Notes: generated from the sequence alone by a model not told the origin. 64,000 nucleotides of DNA from JAOPZW01 sp963835295 (GCA_963835295.1 CAWIEX010000011.1:1240001-1304000); one strand, 5' to 3'. Positions 24,985 through 34,521 are shown, counted from the stretch's first letter. Numbers and translations are program-made.

Positions 24985-24993
24985 CACTGCTGG
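24985..24993. repeat. Target-site duplication, right copy
   Basis: CACTGCTGG, the partner of 22183-22191. Confidence 0.85.
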
Positions 24994-26200
24994 GCACCAC
25001 TACACACTCAGCTTCGCCATGTCGGGCGATGTTAATGGCGGCGCGCCGGTCAAGCGGCTGCGCGCGACCCTGAACGACGAGACCCAAGAGTTTGCCTTCG
25101 ACGACACGAACTACACCCAGCTGAGCCAGGGCTGGAGGGTCGAGCGACTTGCAACGGTGGTCTGCAGCTCGAGCGCAACCGTCGCGTTTGATCAGCTGGA
25201 GCGCGGCCAGACGGGGCCCGAGATCGACGATGTCGTCCTCAGCGATGACGGAGCGACCTCTGGATGCGACACTTCCGTCGAACCACCACAGATCACAAGC
25301 CCCGCGGACGGCGCGACCCTTGACGACGGCGGCGTGACGGTGGCTGGGAACGGGATTCCCGCCGCGATGGTGACGATCCGAGACGGAGATGTCGTGGTTG
25401 GGCACGCCACCGTGGACGTGACCGGCAAGTGGGCTCTCACGCTCCCGGACGTCGCCGCCGGCGCGCACATCTACACGGCGACCCAAGCGGTCGACGCGCA
25501 CGAATCCGAGGCCTCAGACCCGATACAAGTGGCGATCCGACCGCGGCATCAAACCTCGACCACAATCCAGTGCACGCCAGCGACGATCGTGGTCGGAGGG
25601 CGCTCCGCATGTATAGCGACCGTGACCACCGCCAGCGACTCGACGACACCCAGGCTCGTGGCGTTCAGCACTAACGGACCGGGGCGACTGGCGCCCGAGC
25701 AGTGCCAGACCGTTTCGACCTCACCGGCGACATCGGCCTGCAGCGTCGAGTACGTGCCCACGGCGGTCGGGACGGGCTCCCATACCATCACCGCGCAGAC
25801 GAAGGGCGACACGGACCACGATGCCGGCACCGCGACCGCGACGGTGTCCGTAAGCGAGCGCTCGGCATCTCATACCGCTCTTCGCTGCTCACCCACTCGA
25901 GTCCGACCAGGCCAACCCGCGCGCTGCACAGTTGCCGTAGAGAATGTGGGGACCACCGCGTCGTCCGTGACCGGCATCGTGCACTTCTCACGCAAGGGCC
26001 CAGGCGCCCTCCGACCAAGCTCCTGCCGACTCAGGGGGGGACCCGTCGCGCGCTGTCGTGTCGACTTCATGTCTTTCCGACGAGGCCGCACAACGATCAC
26101 GGCGACCTACGCTGGCAATCCTGCGGTGCTCGCCAGTGCCGCGAACGCGCAGGTCCGGACAGTTGTCCCACACAGCCCGAGCGTTGCCGAGTCAGGTTGA
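24985..26200 (+). pseudogene. Large secreted TIG/Ig-like surface protein, 3' segment
   Basis: The frame resumes as TAGHHYTLSFAMSGDVNG, finishing the DUF642/carbohydrate-binding-like domain begun before the insertion (SSATVAFDQLERGQTGPEID). It continues with a bacterial Ig-like domain (SPADGATLDDGGVTVAGNGI) and two Ig-like repeats with paired Cys (TTIQCTPATIVVGGRSACIA and ALRCSPTRVRPGQPARCTVA). The stop at 26200 is probably native. No sortase motif or membrane anchor is visible at the end. Once intact, the protein would have been ~1.06k residues and extracellular. Confidence 0.82.
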
Positions 26201-26881
26201 TTGGAACCTTGACGGCCCGCAACGGACGAACCGCAACATTCGCGGGTCGCGACCACCGAACAGATGACCGACTGGTACCGCAACTTCGCCGCCGCCCTCA
26301 CCGGCCCGCACTACGTACCCGAGCCGCTGAACCACGACAAGGTCGCAGACCAGCGGCTCATCCACGCCGTCAGCCACGACCTACGCGGCGAAGACGGCCA
26401 GGCCACCGCCACCGCCGTGCGAATGATCTGGACCGGCGATCACCTCGACACCGCCCGCCGCCTCAGGGCACGCTCGCCGGACCCGCCCAAACCGCCGTTC
26501 TGCAGCGCGCCCTCACACCAGCTGCGATCAACGGCTCATGAACGCGGCCGCCGACGAACTGCAACCGGCGCGCCGCTAACGCCCGACGCCCTGGACGCGG
26601 GCCGCACCGACGGAAAAGACGCCCATCCGAGCCCTCGCGCCGCGCGTAGCCGGCGAGACGATGCGCCGGTACTTGCAGAACGCGTCGGACGGGGACCTGG
26701 CCGACGACATACGTCGTGGGGCGCGCCAGCCCCAGCAGGTCAACAGGTGGGCCCGAGCCGACGCCCGCGGGGCTGACTCGTCATCGGCAGCCGTTGGACG
26801 CCTGCTGGCCGATCGGTCGTGTCTACTGCGTGATCGCCCATCGCGTTCGGGCAGGCCGAGCCCCGCAAATACCGTCAGGCC
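26201..26881. other. No confident gene
   Basis: A plus-strand frame from 26264 begins with protein-like sequence (MTDWYRNFAAALTGPHYVPE, then NHDKVADQRLIHAVSHDLRG) for ~65 codons before turning into Arg/Pro-rich shadow sequence. It could be the stub of a lost gene, but I recognise no family and no ribosome site. Confidence 0.4.
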
Positions 26882-27400
26882 ATGAGACACGGCACACGCA
26901 TCGGTGTTCTTGCGGCCACGGCAGCGGTCCCGCTGACCGCGCTGGCGATCAGCGCCTGTGGCGGCGGCGGTAGCGGCGCGACCGCGCCGCCGACGAGCGC
27001 GAGCGGTAAGGCGGCAACGGTCGGACTGGCGAACGAGGGCAATCTCGGCAAGATCCTCGTCGACTCGCAGGGCCGCTCGCTGTACCTGTTCCAGAAGGAC
27101 ATGGGAACAACAAGTCAGTGCGCCGGCGCCTGCGCCGCGGCCTGGCCGCCGCTTCGCGCCACCGGCAAGCCCGTGGTCGGAACTTCCCTGTCGGATTCCA
27201 AGATCGGAACGACCGCGCGCTCGGACGGCAAGCCGCAGGTCACCTACAACGGCCACCCGCTCTATCGCTACTCGGCCGACCAGACGCCCGGCGACACCAA
27301 CGGCCAGGGTCTCAACGCGTTCGGAGGCGCGTGGTTCGCCCTGTCTGCGGGCGGGAACATGGTCTCCGGCCAGGGGTCGGGCAACGGCCTTGGCTACTGA
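26882..27400 (+). CDS. Secreted repeat lipoprotein (COG4315 / PF03640 type)
   Basis: 172 residues. The lipoprotein signal peptide ends in a lipobox-like AISACGGGG. Two copies of the 'secreted repeat' follow: LGKILVDSQGRSLYLFQKDM with CAGACAAAWPPL, and PQVTYNGHPLYRYSADQTPG with AFGGAWFALSAGG. The family is common in soil actinobacteria, function unknown, possibly redox or haem related. No partner gene is evident. Confidence 0.88.
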   Translation: MRHGTRIGVLAATAAVPLTALAISACGGGGSGATAPPTSASGKAATVGLANEGNLGKILVDSQGRSLYLFQKDMGTTSQCAGACAAAWPPLRATGKPVVGTSLSDSKIGTTARSDGKPQVTYNGHPLYRYSADQTPGDTNGQGLNAFGGAWFALSAGGNMVSGQGSGNGLGY

Positions 27401-27531
27401 CGCCCTCCCACGGCGATCATTGACAGCGGACCGCGGCGAGGCGGTAGCCGCGGCGGCGTACGGGCTCGGGCCCTCCGCTCGCCGGCGAGGCCACCGTTCA
27501 CGTCCAGCAGTACGCCTCGCTGCTACACGAG

Positions 27532-27816
27532 GTGCGCTGGATCGCCCCGCTCTTCCTGGCAAACGCGGCCGCGTCAATGGTCACGATCATCGGCCTCGCC
27601 TACTGGCGGACCAGAGCCCTCCCCGCACTGGCCGGTGTCGTGATACCGGCACTTGCGCTCGGCAGCCTGGTCGTGAGCTACGGACACGGGCTGTTCGGCT
27701 GGCAGGAGGGCGGCTTCCGGACGGCGGTCGCGATCGCGGTCACCACGGAGATGTGCGCCGCAATCCTGCTCTCCGCGGCGCTCACGACCGCTGCCGTGCG
27801 AAGGCACGCACATTAA
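27532..27816 (+). CDS. Small integral membrane protein, perhaps N-terminally truncated
   Basis: 94 residues from GTG 27532 with three hydrophobic helices (FLANAAASMVTIIGLAYW, LPALAGVVIPALALGSLVVS, AVAIAVTTEMCAAILLSAAL). Protein-like sequence (VQQYASLLHE) continues in frame upstream of the GTG without a start, suggesting the N-terminus has been lost or starts at a non-standard codon. Function unknown. Confidence 0.55.
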   Translation: MRWIAPLFLANAAASMVTIIGLAYWRTRALPALAGVVIPALALGSLVVSYGHGLFGWQEGGFRTAVAIAVTTEMCAAILLSAALTTAAVRRHAH

Positions 27817-27902
27817 GCCAAGCGGTGCCCGCGACCGCCGCGCTCGCTATGCGGGGGCGGCTTTGCAGGTGGCCTCTCCATTCTCGTCCCAAAGGAGGCG
27901 AC

Positions 27903-28739
27903 ATGACCGTCGTCTATGTGGTTATAGCGCTGATAGTCGTGCTGGCAGGTGTGGCGCTGTCCGTGCGTATTGTCAAGCAGTATGAGCGCGCCGTGATCTT
28001 CAGGCTGGGGCGTGTCAGGGATGGCGCGCGGGGACCGGGCCTGATTGTCTTGGTGCCTTTTGTCGATCGCGTTCACCGCGTTTCGCTTCGTATCGTCACA
28101 ATGCCCATCCAGTCGCAGGGGATCATCACCCGCGACAACGTCAGCGTCGACATCTCGGCCGTCGCCTACTACCGCGTCGCGGATGCGATCCGCTCGGTGG
28201 TGGCGATCGAGAACGCGTCGGCCGCGATCAGCCAGATCGCCCAGACCACGCTGCGCGCCGTCGTGGGGCGCCACACGCTGGATGAGACTCTGTCCGAGAC
28301 CGACAAGATCAACCAGAACATCCGCGAGATCCTCGACGTCCAGACCGAGGAGTGGGGCATCCAGGTCACGATCGTCGAGCTCAGGGACATCCAGCTCCCG
28401 AACACCATGCAGCGCGCCATGGCCCGTCAGGCCGAGGCCGAGCGCGAGAAGCGCGCCAAGATCATCGCCGCCGAGGGTGAGGCACTCGCCGCCAGCGAGC
28501 TGGCCCATGCCTCCGACGTGATGATGGCCCACCCGCTCGCCCTGCAGCTGCGCAATCTCCAGACTCTGGTGGAGATCTCCGTCGACAAGAACTCCACGGT
28601 CATCTTCCCGTCGCCGCTGATGAGCACGATCCAGGAGCTCGGCGCATTCCTCAATCGCGAGACCGCAGCCGTCGACGACCTGCCCGACACACCCGCGGTG
28701 GCGCCGGCGGCGCGCAACGGCGAGCCAGTGGGCAGCTGA
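27903..28739 (+). CDS. SPFH/band-7 protein (slipin/stomatin-like)
   Basis: 278 residues with a perfect AAAGGAGG site before the ATG. One N-terminal membrane helix (VVYVVIALIVVLAGVALSVR) is followed by the SPFH domain: KQYERAVIFRLGRVRDGARG, GLIVLVPFVDRVHRVSLRIV, QSQGIITRDNVSVDISAVAY, and a C-terminal helix MARQAEAEREKRAKIIAAEG. Slipins organise membrane microdomains; many are paired with an NfeD protease, but no nfeD gene is adjacent. Confidence 0.92.
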   Translation: MTVVYVVIALIVVLAGVALSVRIVKQYERAVIFRLGRVRDGARGPGLIVLVPFVDRVHRVSLRIVTMPIQSQGIITRDNVSVDISAVAYYRVADAIRSVVAIENASAAISQIAQTTLRAVVGRHTLDETLSETDKINQNIREILDVQTEEWGIQVTIVELRDIQLPNTMQRAMARQAEAEREKRAKIIAAEGEALAASELAHASDVMMAHPLALQLRNLQTLVEISVDKNSTVIFPSPLMSTIQELGAFLNRETAAVDDLPDTPAVAPAARNGEPVGS

Positions 28740-28901
28740 GGGCGCCTCACACCCGCCCCGGAGATACTGATGAGTTGATCCAGCGAGGCACCTTCGCTCG
28801 ATCGCCTGTTGACGCCGTGTTCCTACGGCTGTCGACGCTCGTCGCTGCCGTGCGACTGAGCAGCCGGCGACGCAAAGCGCGGCGTGCTCCTTTCGCGTCT
28901 C

Positions 28902-29132
28902 TTACGTCAAGAGATGGATGTTGACAGCAGGCGCGCGGGGTGGCGGGTCTGGCGGCTGGAGCAGGTGCCAGATGCGGCGTGCGAGGTGGCGCTTGAGGCC
29001 GCGGATGGCCTCGGTGCTGGTCTTGCCCTCGTTCGCTTGCGGAAGATGTAGGCCTCGTTTCGGGGCGCCAGCGCAGACGCGTGATCGCGACGCGGTGGAT
29101 GGCGGTGTTGATCTGGCGGTTGCCGCCGCGGT
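28902..29132 (-). pseudogene. IS110-family transposase C-terminal remnant
   Basis: Two frames together give RGGNRQINTAIHRVAITRLR, then NEGKTSTEAIRGLKRHLARR and IWHLL, the conserved C-terminus of IS110-type transposases. The upstream part is cut at the IS21 left end. A second possible piece of the same element lies beyond IS21 at 31377-31468. Confidence 0.7.
29128..29132. repeat. IS21 target duplication, left copy
   Basis: GCGGT directly precedes the IS21 TGTC terminus; the same five bases follow the right terminus at 31372-31376. Confidence 0.6.
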
Positions 29133-29294
29133 TGTCAAGGCCGGTTGAAATGTGTGCCGCTGGCGCCGGTTGAAAAGTGGACCACGCAGGCGTTCATCTA
29201 AGGGGTTGTCGGGAGGGTGTCGTGGTCGCGGAGGCGAAGGCCCGTAGGGCCGAGCCGGAGCGGCCACGACGCGCGCCTCGCTCGCGGGAGGGGG

Positions 29295-30056
29295 TCAGTT
29301 TTCGACCGGGGGCCGCGCGAGGTCGCGGTCTTTGAGGCGGTAGCTGTCGCCTTTGAGGGCGAGGATTTCGGCGTGGTGGACGAGGCGGTCGATCATCGCG
29401 GCGGCGACGACGTCGTCACCGAAGATCTCGCCCCAGGCCGAGAAGGCCTTGTTGGAGGTGACGATCAGGGCTGCGCGTTCGTAGCGGCGGCTGACGAGCA
29501 TGAACATCAGGTTGGCGGCTTGGGGGTCGAACGGGATGTAGCCGACCTCGTCGACGATCAGCAGCGGGATCCGTTGCAGCCGGTCGAGCTCTGAGTCGAG
29601 GCGGCCTTGGCGTTGGGCGTCGGCCAAGAGCGCGACCCATTCGGTGGCGGTGCGAAAGGCCACGCGGTGGCCGGCCAGGCAGGCGCGGATGCCGATGGCG
29701 ATAGCCAGGTGGGTCTTGCCGGTGCCGGGCGGTCCGAGCAGGACGATGTTCTCTTTGCCGGCGAGGAAGTCGAGCTGGCCGAGGTGCAGGACCGTCTCGC
29801 GCCGCAGGCTCGTTTGGAAGGCGAAGTCGAACTCCTCCAGGGTCTTGCGCGCGGGGAATCGGGCGGCCTTGATCCTGCTCTGTCCGCCGTGGCTGTCGCG
29901 GCTGTCGGTCTCCGTCTTTAAGAGCGCGCCGGCGAACTGCTCGAAGGACCATTCCTCGGCGCGGGCCCGGTCGGCGAGCTTGGGCAGCGCACGAGCGGCG
30001 GCCGGCGCCTTGAGCTGGCGGAAGAGATGCGCGAGCTCGGTGGTGGCGCGAGTCAT
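29295..30056 (-). CDS. istB: IS21 helper ATPase IstB
   Basis: 253 residues, AAA+ DnaC-like. Walker A LLGPPGTGKTHLAIAIG, Walker B LLIVDEVGYIPFDPQAANLM, sensor I ALIVTSNKAFSAWGEIFGDD, and AAAMIDRLVHHAEILALKGD are all as expected. IstB regulates strand transfer and target selection by IstA. Its ATG overlaps the istA stop (ATGA). Confidence 0.95.
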   Translation of the reverse strand: MTRATTELAHLFRQLKAPAAARALPKLADRARAEEWSFEQFAGALLKTETDSRDSHGGQSRIKAARFPARKTLEEFDFAFQTSLRRETVLHLGQLDFLAGKENIVLLGPPGTGKTHLAIAIGIRACLAGHRVAFRTATEWVALLADAQRQGRLDSELDRLQRIPLLIVDEVGYIPFDPQAANLMFMLVSRRYERAALIVTSNKAFSAWGEIFGDDVVAAAMIDRLVHHAEILALKGDSYRLKDRDLARPPVEN

Positions 30057-31249
30057 GCGATCAACGCGTCGTAGCGGGCCAGCGGCCGCACCTCGACCGG
30101 CGCTTCGGCGGGAACAGCGCGCCCGGCCTTCAGCACGCGGGCGTGCTCGAGCGCGGTGATCGTCCGGTGCCGCGCGAAGACGCGCGTGTGTCGGCAGGCG
30201 ACCTCGCCGGTGTCCAGGCAGGCCGCCGTCACCGAGTGCTGCTCGACGCTGACCTCGACGCGCCTGCCGACGAGCGCCGGATCGAGGCTGTAGTCGTTGG
30301 TGTCTAGGCGCAGATGCGGGTCGGGCGGAACCCGTGTCGTCCAGCGCCGCGCGCAGTCGGGCATCTCGGCCGGCAGCGGCGCCATCGCTGCGAGTTCGTC
30401 GGTGAGGCGATCGACGGGTCGGGCGCGCAGCGTCTTATGCGTGCGCACGTTGACCTTGACGAACCAGGTGTCGAGTCGGTCTTGGAAATCCAGCTCGTTG
30501 GCGAAGCGTCGGCCGGGCTCGAAGTTCGTCTCGGCATAGCCCTGCAACCGCTCGACGGCGCCCTTGGCCTGGGGATCGGCCGGCTCGCAGAAGTGCCAGT
30601 CGACCCGCAGCCGGCCGCAGAACGCGGCGAACGCCTCCGACGGGCGGCCTTGGTGGCCGTGGATGCCGGCCTGGCGGTCCCAGACCAGCGTTCGCGGCAG
30701 CCCGCCCAGGCGTTGCAGGCATCCGGCGATCCCGGCGAGCAGGTCCTCAGTCTGCGTGCTGAACACCAGGACGCCGGCACCCGCGCGCGAGTAGCCCAAG
30801 CACGCCACGACAACCCAGCCGCGACGCGTCTGGCCGTGCCCGACCGGGATCTCCTCGCGCGGCTGCCAGACATCGAACTGACAGATCTCGCCCGGCCGAT
30901 AGATGGTGCGCTGGAACGTCCGCGGCGCAGGCGCGAACAGCGGCCGGACCTCGCGCACGTAGTCATCGACAACCGTCTTCGAAGCGGTACACCCCAACGG
31001 CTCGACCAACTCACGGATCCGGACGCCCGGCAGCTTCGGATCGTCGCGGAGCAACCGGCGGATCTCCTCCTTGAACGGATCGAGCTTCGATCCCGCCCGC
31101 ACGCGCCGATAGACCGGCGGCTCGGTGCTGTTGACCGCCCTGCGGATGGTGTCGCGATGCAGCCCCGTCCGCCGTCGGATCTCGCGCTGCGACAGCCCCT
31201 TGACGAAGTGCAACCGACGAATCTCGGCCCACTGCTCCACCCCGACCAC
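30053..31249 (-). CDS. istA: IS21 transposase IstA
   Basis: 398 residues from GTG 31249, which has a GGGAGGA site 5 bp away. An N-terminal HTH (GLSQREIRRRTGLHRDTIRR) is followed by the rve integrase core (first Asp in GEICQFDVWQPREEI, second in TLVWDRQAGIHGHQGRP, Glu in ADPQAKGAVERLQGYAETNF) and a C-terminal beta-domain (LDTNDYSLDPALVGRRVEVS). No disruption seen, so the element may be mobile. Confidence 0.93.
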   Translation of the reverse strand: MVGVEQWAEIRRLHFVKGLSQREIRRRTGLHRDTIRRAVNSTEPPVYRRVRAGSKLDPFKEEIRRLLRDDPKLPGVRIRELVEPLGCTASKTVVDDYVREVRPLFAPAPRTFQRTIYRPGEICQFDVWQPREEIPVGHGQTRRGWVVVACLGYSRAGAGVLVFSTQTEDLLAGIAGCLQRLGGLPRTLVWDRQAGIHGHQGRPSEAFAAFCGRLRVDWHFCEPADPQAKGAVERLQGYAETNFEPGRRFANELDFQDRLDTWFVKVNVRTHKTLRARPVDRLTDELAAMAPLPAEMPDCARRWTTRVPPDPHLRLDTNDYSLDPALVGRRVEVSVEQHSVTAACLDTGEVACRHTRVFARHRTITALEHARVLKAGRAVPAEAPVEVRPLARYDALIA

Positions 31250-31376
31250 CTCGGTCCTCCCGGGCTCGCTCTGCGCAGACGAGCCCAGGCTCCGAAAGCC
31301 ACCGGACAACACCTCCGCATGGCCCACTTTTCACCCGGCGCAGGTGGCCCAGTTTTCACCCGGCGCCGACAGCGGT

Positions 31377-31468
31377 AAACCGGTCGTTGCCGAACGTCCC
31401 GTATGGCCGCTGTGGTGACGCTCGCTCGTCGAGGCGTCCCGCGCCGGCGCTTCGGCGAGCGTGGTCAT
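31377..31468 (-). pseudogene. N-terminal gene stub cut by IS21
   Basis: ATG at 31468 with a good AAGGAG site opens about 30 codons (MTTLAEAPARDASTSERHHS...) before the IS21 end. The start and the AxxHxGHT-like segment faintly recall IS110 transposase N-termini, which would fit the IS110 C-terminus across IS21, but the frames do not join. Identity uncertain. Confidence 0.35.
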
Positions 31469-31750
31469 TCTGAGGCTCCTTCGTGCAGGTGGTCTTGATC
31501 GGGCGCTGTTCATGAGGTGATCCGGTCCCGTGACGTGGCCGAGCCGCGGAGGCGAGGGCGACGAGGCGTCAAGCGTGAACTGCTGGGACACGCCGTGGCG
31601 GCGGGCTGGTGTCGGGATTGCTAGCGAGCTTGGGCTGCCCCTTGCACGAAGCGCTGAGTAGCGGGCGGTATCGCGCGACCCTCACGGCAGAGTGAATAGA
31701 CGATATGTCGTGCCATGTTCGTCGCCGATCCAGGGCGCACCGTCGCAGGC

Positions 31751-32240
31751 CTATGCCGCAATCGTGCGAGGGACGCTCGTGACGATATCGGCCGCCAGCA
31801 GCCCTTCGAGCGTGGTGAGATCTCCAGTCTGGGCGGCGTCGACGAACGCGTCGAGGAATCGCTGGTGCCGGGAGGCGCTGACCTGTCTGCGTCGTTCGCC
31901 GCCGAGATGGAGCGCGCGCGGCGGCGAGTTGCCGGGCGTTTGCCTCGCTGATCGCGAGCACTTCGGAGATCTGCCAGTAGGGGTAGTCGAACGCTTCGCG
32001 GAGCACGTACGCGGCTCGTTCGATGGGAGACACGCGCTCGAGGAGCACGAGCGCCGCGCGGTCGAGCGCTTCGGCCGCGCTCCGCGCTGTACGCGCGGTC
32101 GGCCTCGATGTCGACCGGCTCGGGGAGCCACCTGCCGATGTGGGTCTCGCGCCCTGCTGGCCGATTGGGTGATGTCGATCGCGAGTCGAGTCGTGGCGGT
32201 ACCGGGAAACGCGGCGGCGTCCCGCACATTGGTGCGATCG
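31751..32240 (-). pseudogene. ECF41-type (SigJ-like) sigma factor remnant
   Basis: Sigma pieces appear in three frames: DAAAFPGTATTRLAIDITQS (end of region 2), RETHIGRWLPEPVDIEADRA (linker typical of SigJ/ECF41), ALDRAALVLLERVSPIERAA and REAFDYPYWQISEVLAISEA (region 4), then RFLDAFVDAAQTGDLTTLEG and LLAADIVTSV (start of the SnoaL-like C-terminal domain). At least two frameshifts, and both the N-terminus and most of the SnoaL domain are lost. Confidence 0.75.
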
Positions 32241-32278
32241 GTGCCTTGTCAGCGCATCCACGCGTCCGGCGTGCGCGC

Positions 32279-32628
32279 TCATGTGGTCGCTCCGTGTGAT
32301 TCGACCGCGACGAGCTGCAGCTCCACGTAACTGGTCGTGTGACGTACCCGGTGGCCGCGGAGGTGGCGGACGAGCAGGTACGGCGTCGCGAGGATCGCGC
32401 CCGCAAGCGTGACGAGGGCCGCCGCCGCGACCAGCACGACAATGAGCGTCACGAGGAATGCGAACGGCCCGGCGAGCATCAGCGCGAGCAGTACGGTTCC
32501 CGCCCAGGCCACAAGGACGGGCGGCCGCCAACGAACACGGTGCCGAGGACCGGGACGATGTCGTCGAGCATGTCGCCGAGGGTTGGAGGCGCCGAGGCGG
32601 TGCGGCTGATCGGTTCGTTGGTGTTCAT
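32279..32628 (-). CDS. Small two-helix membrane protein with a frameshift
   Basis: ATG 32628 opens MNTNEPISRTASAPPTLGDM and LDDIVPVLGTVFVGG; near 32525 the frame slips by one base. The other frame carries two membrane helices (VLVAWAGTVLLALMLAGPFA and FLVTLIVVLVAAAALVTLAG) and the tail YLLVRHLRGHRVRH. If the shift is real the gene is dead; it could also be a sequence error. No named family. Confidence 0.5.
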
Positions 32629-32768
32629 GCCGCGAGTCTCGGTCCGCGCGGGCGCACCGCCCTGGACACACGGTTCTCGCCGTGTCGGCCGATGAAGCGG
32701 ACGACTTCACCGCCTCCCTAGTCCTTGTAGAAGATCTCCGTCCCGTCGCGCGTCGTGATCGTCGGCAT
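32629..32768 (-). pseudogene. Alpha/beta hydrolase (non-haem haloperoxidase-like) with internal deletion
   Basis: ATG 32768 gives MPTITTRDGTEIFYKD then TAG, where relatives read KDWG. Directly after come GGEVVRFIGRHGENRVSRAV, a segment that normally lies ~85 residues further on, past the nucleophile elbow. So a nonsense mutation and a large deletion have removed the catalytic Ser region. Confidence 0.65.
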
Positions 32769-33171
32769 GCGCTACCTCTGGCGTCGGTTCGGCGTTTGCA
32801 TGTCCGTGCATCCTCGCCTCGCGGCGACGAGGTCCAAGCCGTCTCGCTGATTGCCCGATAACGGCGCGCGATGCAGATGGCGCTCGCGCGCCGCTTCGGC
32901 GAGCCGCACTGAGCACGTCGGTGAACGCGCCGGCGACGTCGGCGTCGATCAGCACGCGCACGGCGCAGGTCGACTCGCTCGCGCCGTCCCAGCCGATCAC
33001 CGCGAGCCGCAGTTGGATCTCCGCGGCAGCCCCATCGGCTCGTCTCGGCCGCCCGTACCGGTCACCGAGAAGCTCCTGGCCCCGGTAGGTTCCAGCTGTG
33101 CCTTACGCCGTGACGAGCTCGAAATGGCGACCGGGGCATCGAGCCTCACGGTGCTGGGCGCCTCGCCGCTA

Positions 33172-33837
33172 ATGATCGCTTACGCCTCGTCGCCTGCTGT
33201 AAGAGGCCCGCGAACCCCAACGTCGTGCTCGTACGATTCTGGCTTGGACATCTCCAGCCTCCTTCCCACGCCGGGTCCGGCGACCACGGCCGCTCGTGAG
33301 ATCGTCGTTCGCTACAGCTCTGCCGCGCTGGTCAACCATTGCGAGCGCTCGTACTTTTGGGCGGCAAGCCTGGGTCGGCTAAAGCGGATCGCGTACGACG
33401 CCGAGCTGCTCTATGTCGCGTCCATGCTGCACGACCTCGGTCTCGTCCCCGCGTTCGACAACCACCTTGCGCCATTCGAGGATGCCGGCGGCGACGTGGG
33501 CTGGGTCTTCGGCGCGGGCGCTGGCTGGCCGGCCGAGCGGCGCGATCGGGTCAAGGAGATCATCGTCCGACACATGTGGCACGAGGTCGATCCTGCCCAG
33601 GACGCGGAGGGCCACTTGCTGCGCGAGGGCACGGCGCTCGACATCTCCGGCCACAACGCCGATACGTGGCCCGCGGACTTTCGCGCCGAGGTGCTTCGGC
33701 GCTGCCCACGACTGACCCTCGTCCCCGAGTTCACTGCGGCCTTCGAGGACCAGGCTCGCCGCAAGCCCGGCTGCGCAGCTGCTGCCGCCGTCGCGTCGGG
33801 CGTTGGTGCCCGACTGGCCGATAACCCACTCGACTAG
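33172..33837 (+). CDS. HD-domain phosphohydrolase-like protein
   Basis: Up to 221 residues. The HD motif runs NHCERSYFWAASLG, LLYVASMLHDLGLVPAF (His-Asp), and VKEIIVRHMWHEVDPAQDAE (third His), as in the cyanamide-hydratase-like/HD family of actinobacteria. The domain starts near LDISSLLPTPG; upstream codons are not convincing. The true start could be ATG 33172, ATG 33124 or the TTG near 33250. Substrate unknown. Confidence 0.75.
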   Translation: MIAYASSPAVRGPRTPTSCSYDSGLDISSLLPTPGPATTAAREIVVRYSSAALVNHCERSYFWAASLGRLKRIAYDAELLYVASMLHDLGLVPAFDNHLAPFEDAGGDVGWVFGAGAGWPAERRDRVKEIIVRHMWHEVDPAQDAEGHLLREGTALDISGHNADTWPADFRAEVLRRCPRLTLVPEFTAAFEDQARRKPGCAAAAAVASGVGARLADNPLD

Positions 33838-34521
33838 CGGTCGCGGCTGGCCAAGGAGCCGCCCGCACGTCATTCATGCAACGCTCGCATTTCATCCCAA
33901 GCGGACACGTCGGATCACGCCCGCGAGCGGGACCGAACGCGCATCTCTGCGATGGTGCGCGCCATCGCGACGACCGACTAGCGTACGAGCTGCTCGGAGA
34001 TCCAGTAACTCACGCCGCCTCCGCGAAGTCGAACCCGTCGGGGGACGCCGCGACACGCGCCGCCAGCAGCGGTCCGGACCACGGCGCGCCGCAGTCGCAG
34101 ACCCAAGTGTTGTCGCATGCCCGGTAGCGCATGGGACGAAGGCAGAGCCGCATGACGATGGTCGCACGCACCAGCGTGCCACCTCCCAGCCCGAAGTTGG
34201 TAGACCCCTGGCGCGCGAACGCGTCGGGCCAGTCGGCTTGGCAGCGCGGCGTGGCGGCCTGGATGTCGGCACGCGTTGGCACTACGCCACCCGTACCCTC
34301 ATCGTCGCGTGGCCCGAAACGAGCTTGTTTACATCCACCGGCATCCATGGAGCTTCACTCGCCCTCGGCAGTCGCGCCATACCCACTGCCCCGAGATGAG
34401 GCTCTGGAGGACCCGACTCGCGCGGTCGTACTAGCCCAACCCGTTTCGATTTGCTGTGAGCCGATTCGCTCTCGCGATCGAAACCAATTACGCACGCGAA
34501 GTTCGAAGCCATCGCACTTCG
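33838..34521. other. No gene recognised
   Basis: 684 bp between the HD gene and the thioredoxin-like gene. Overlapping frames exist on both strands but none shows family resemblance, a ribosome site or consistent coding periodicity. Probably decayed DNA. Confidence 0.5.

Larger units (their letters stand above)
29133..31371. mobile_element. IS21-family insertion sequence, apparently complete
   Basis: 2239 bp with TGTC at the left end and GACA at the right. Each end carries two copies of a related ~25-bp motif (GCCGGTTGAAA... at left; GCGCCGGGTGAAAACTGG reversed at right), the multiple end-repeat pattern of IS21. It encodes IstA and IstB, both intact, and is flanked by GCGGT duplications. Confidence 0.92.
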
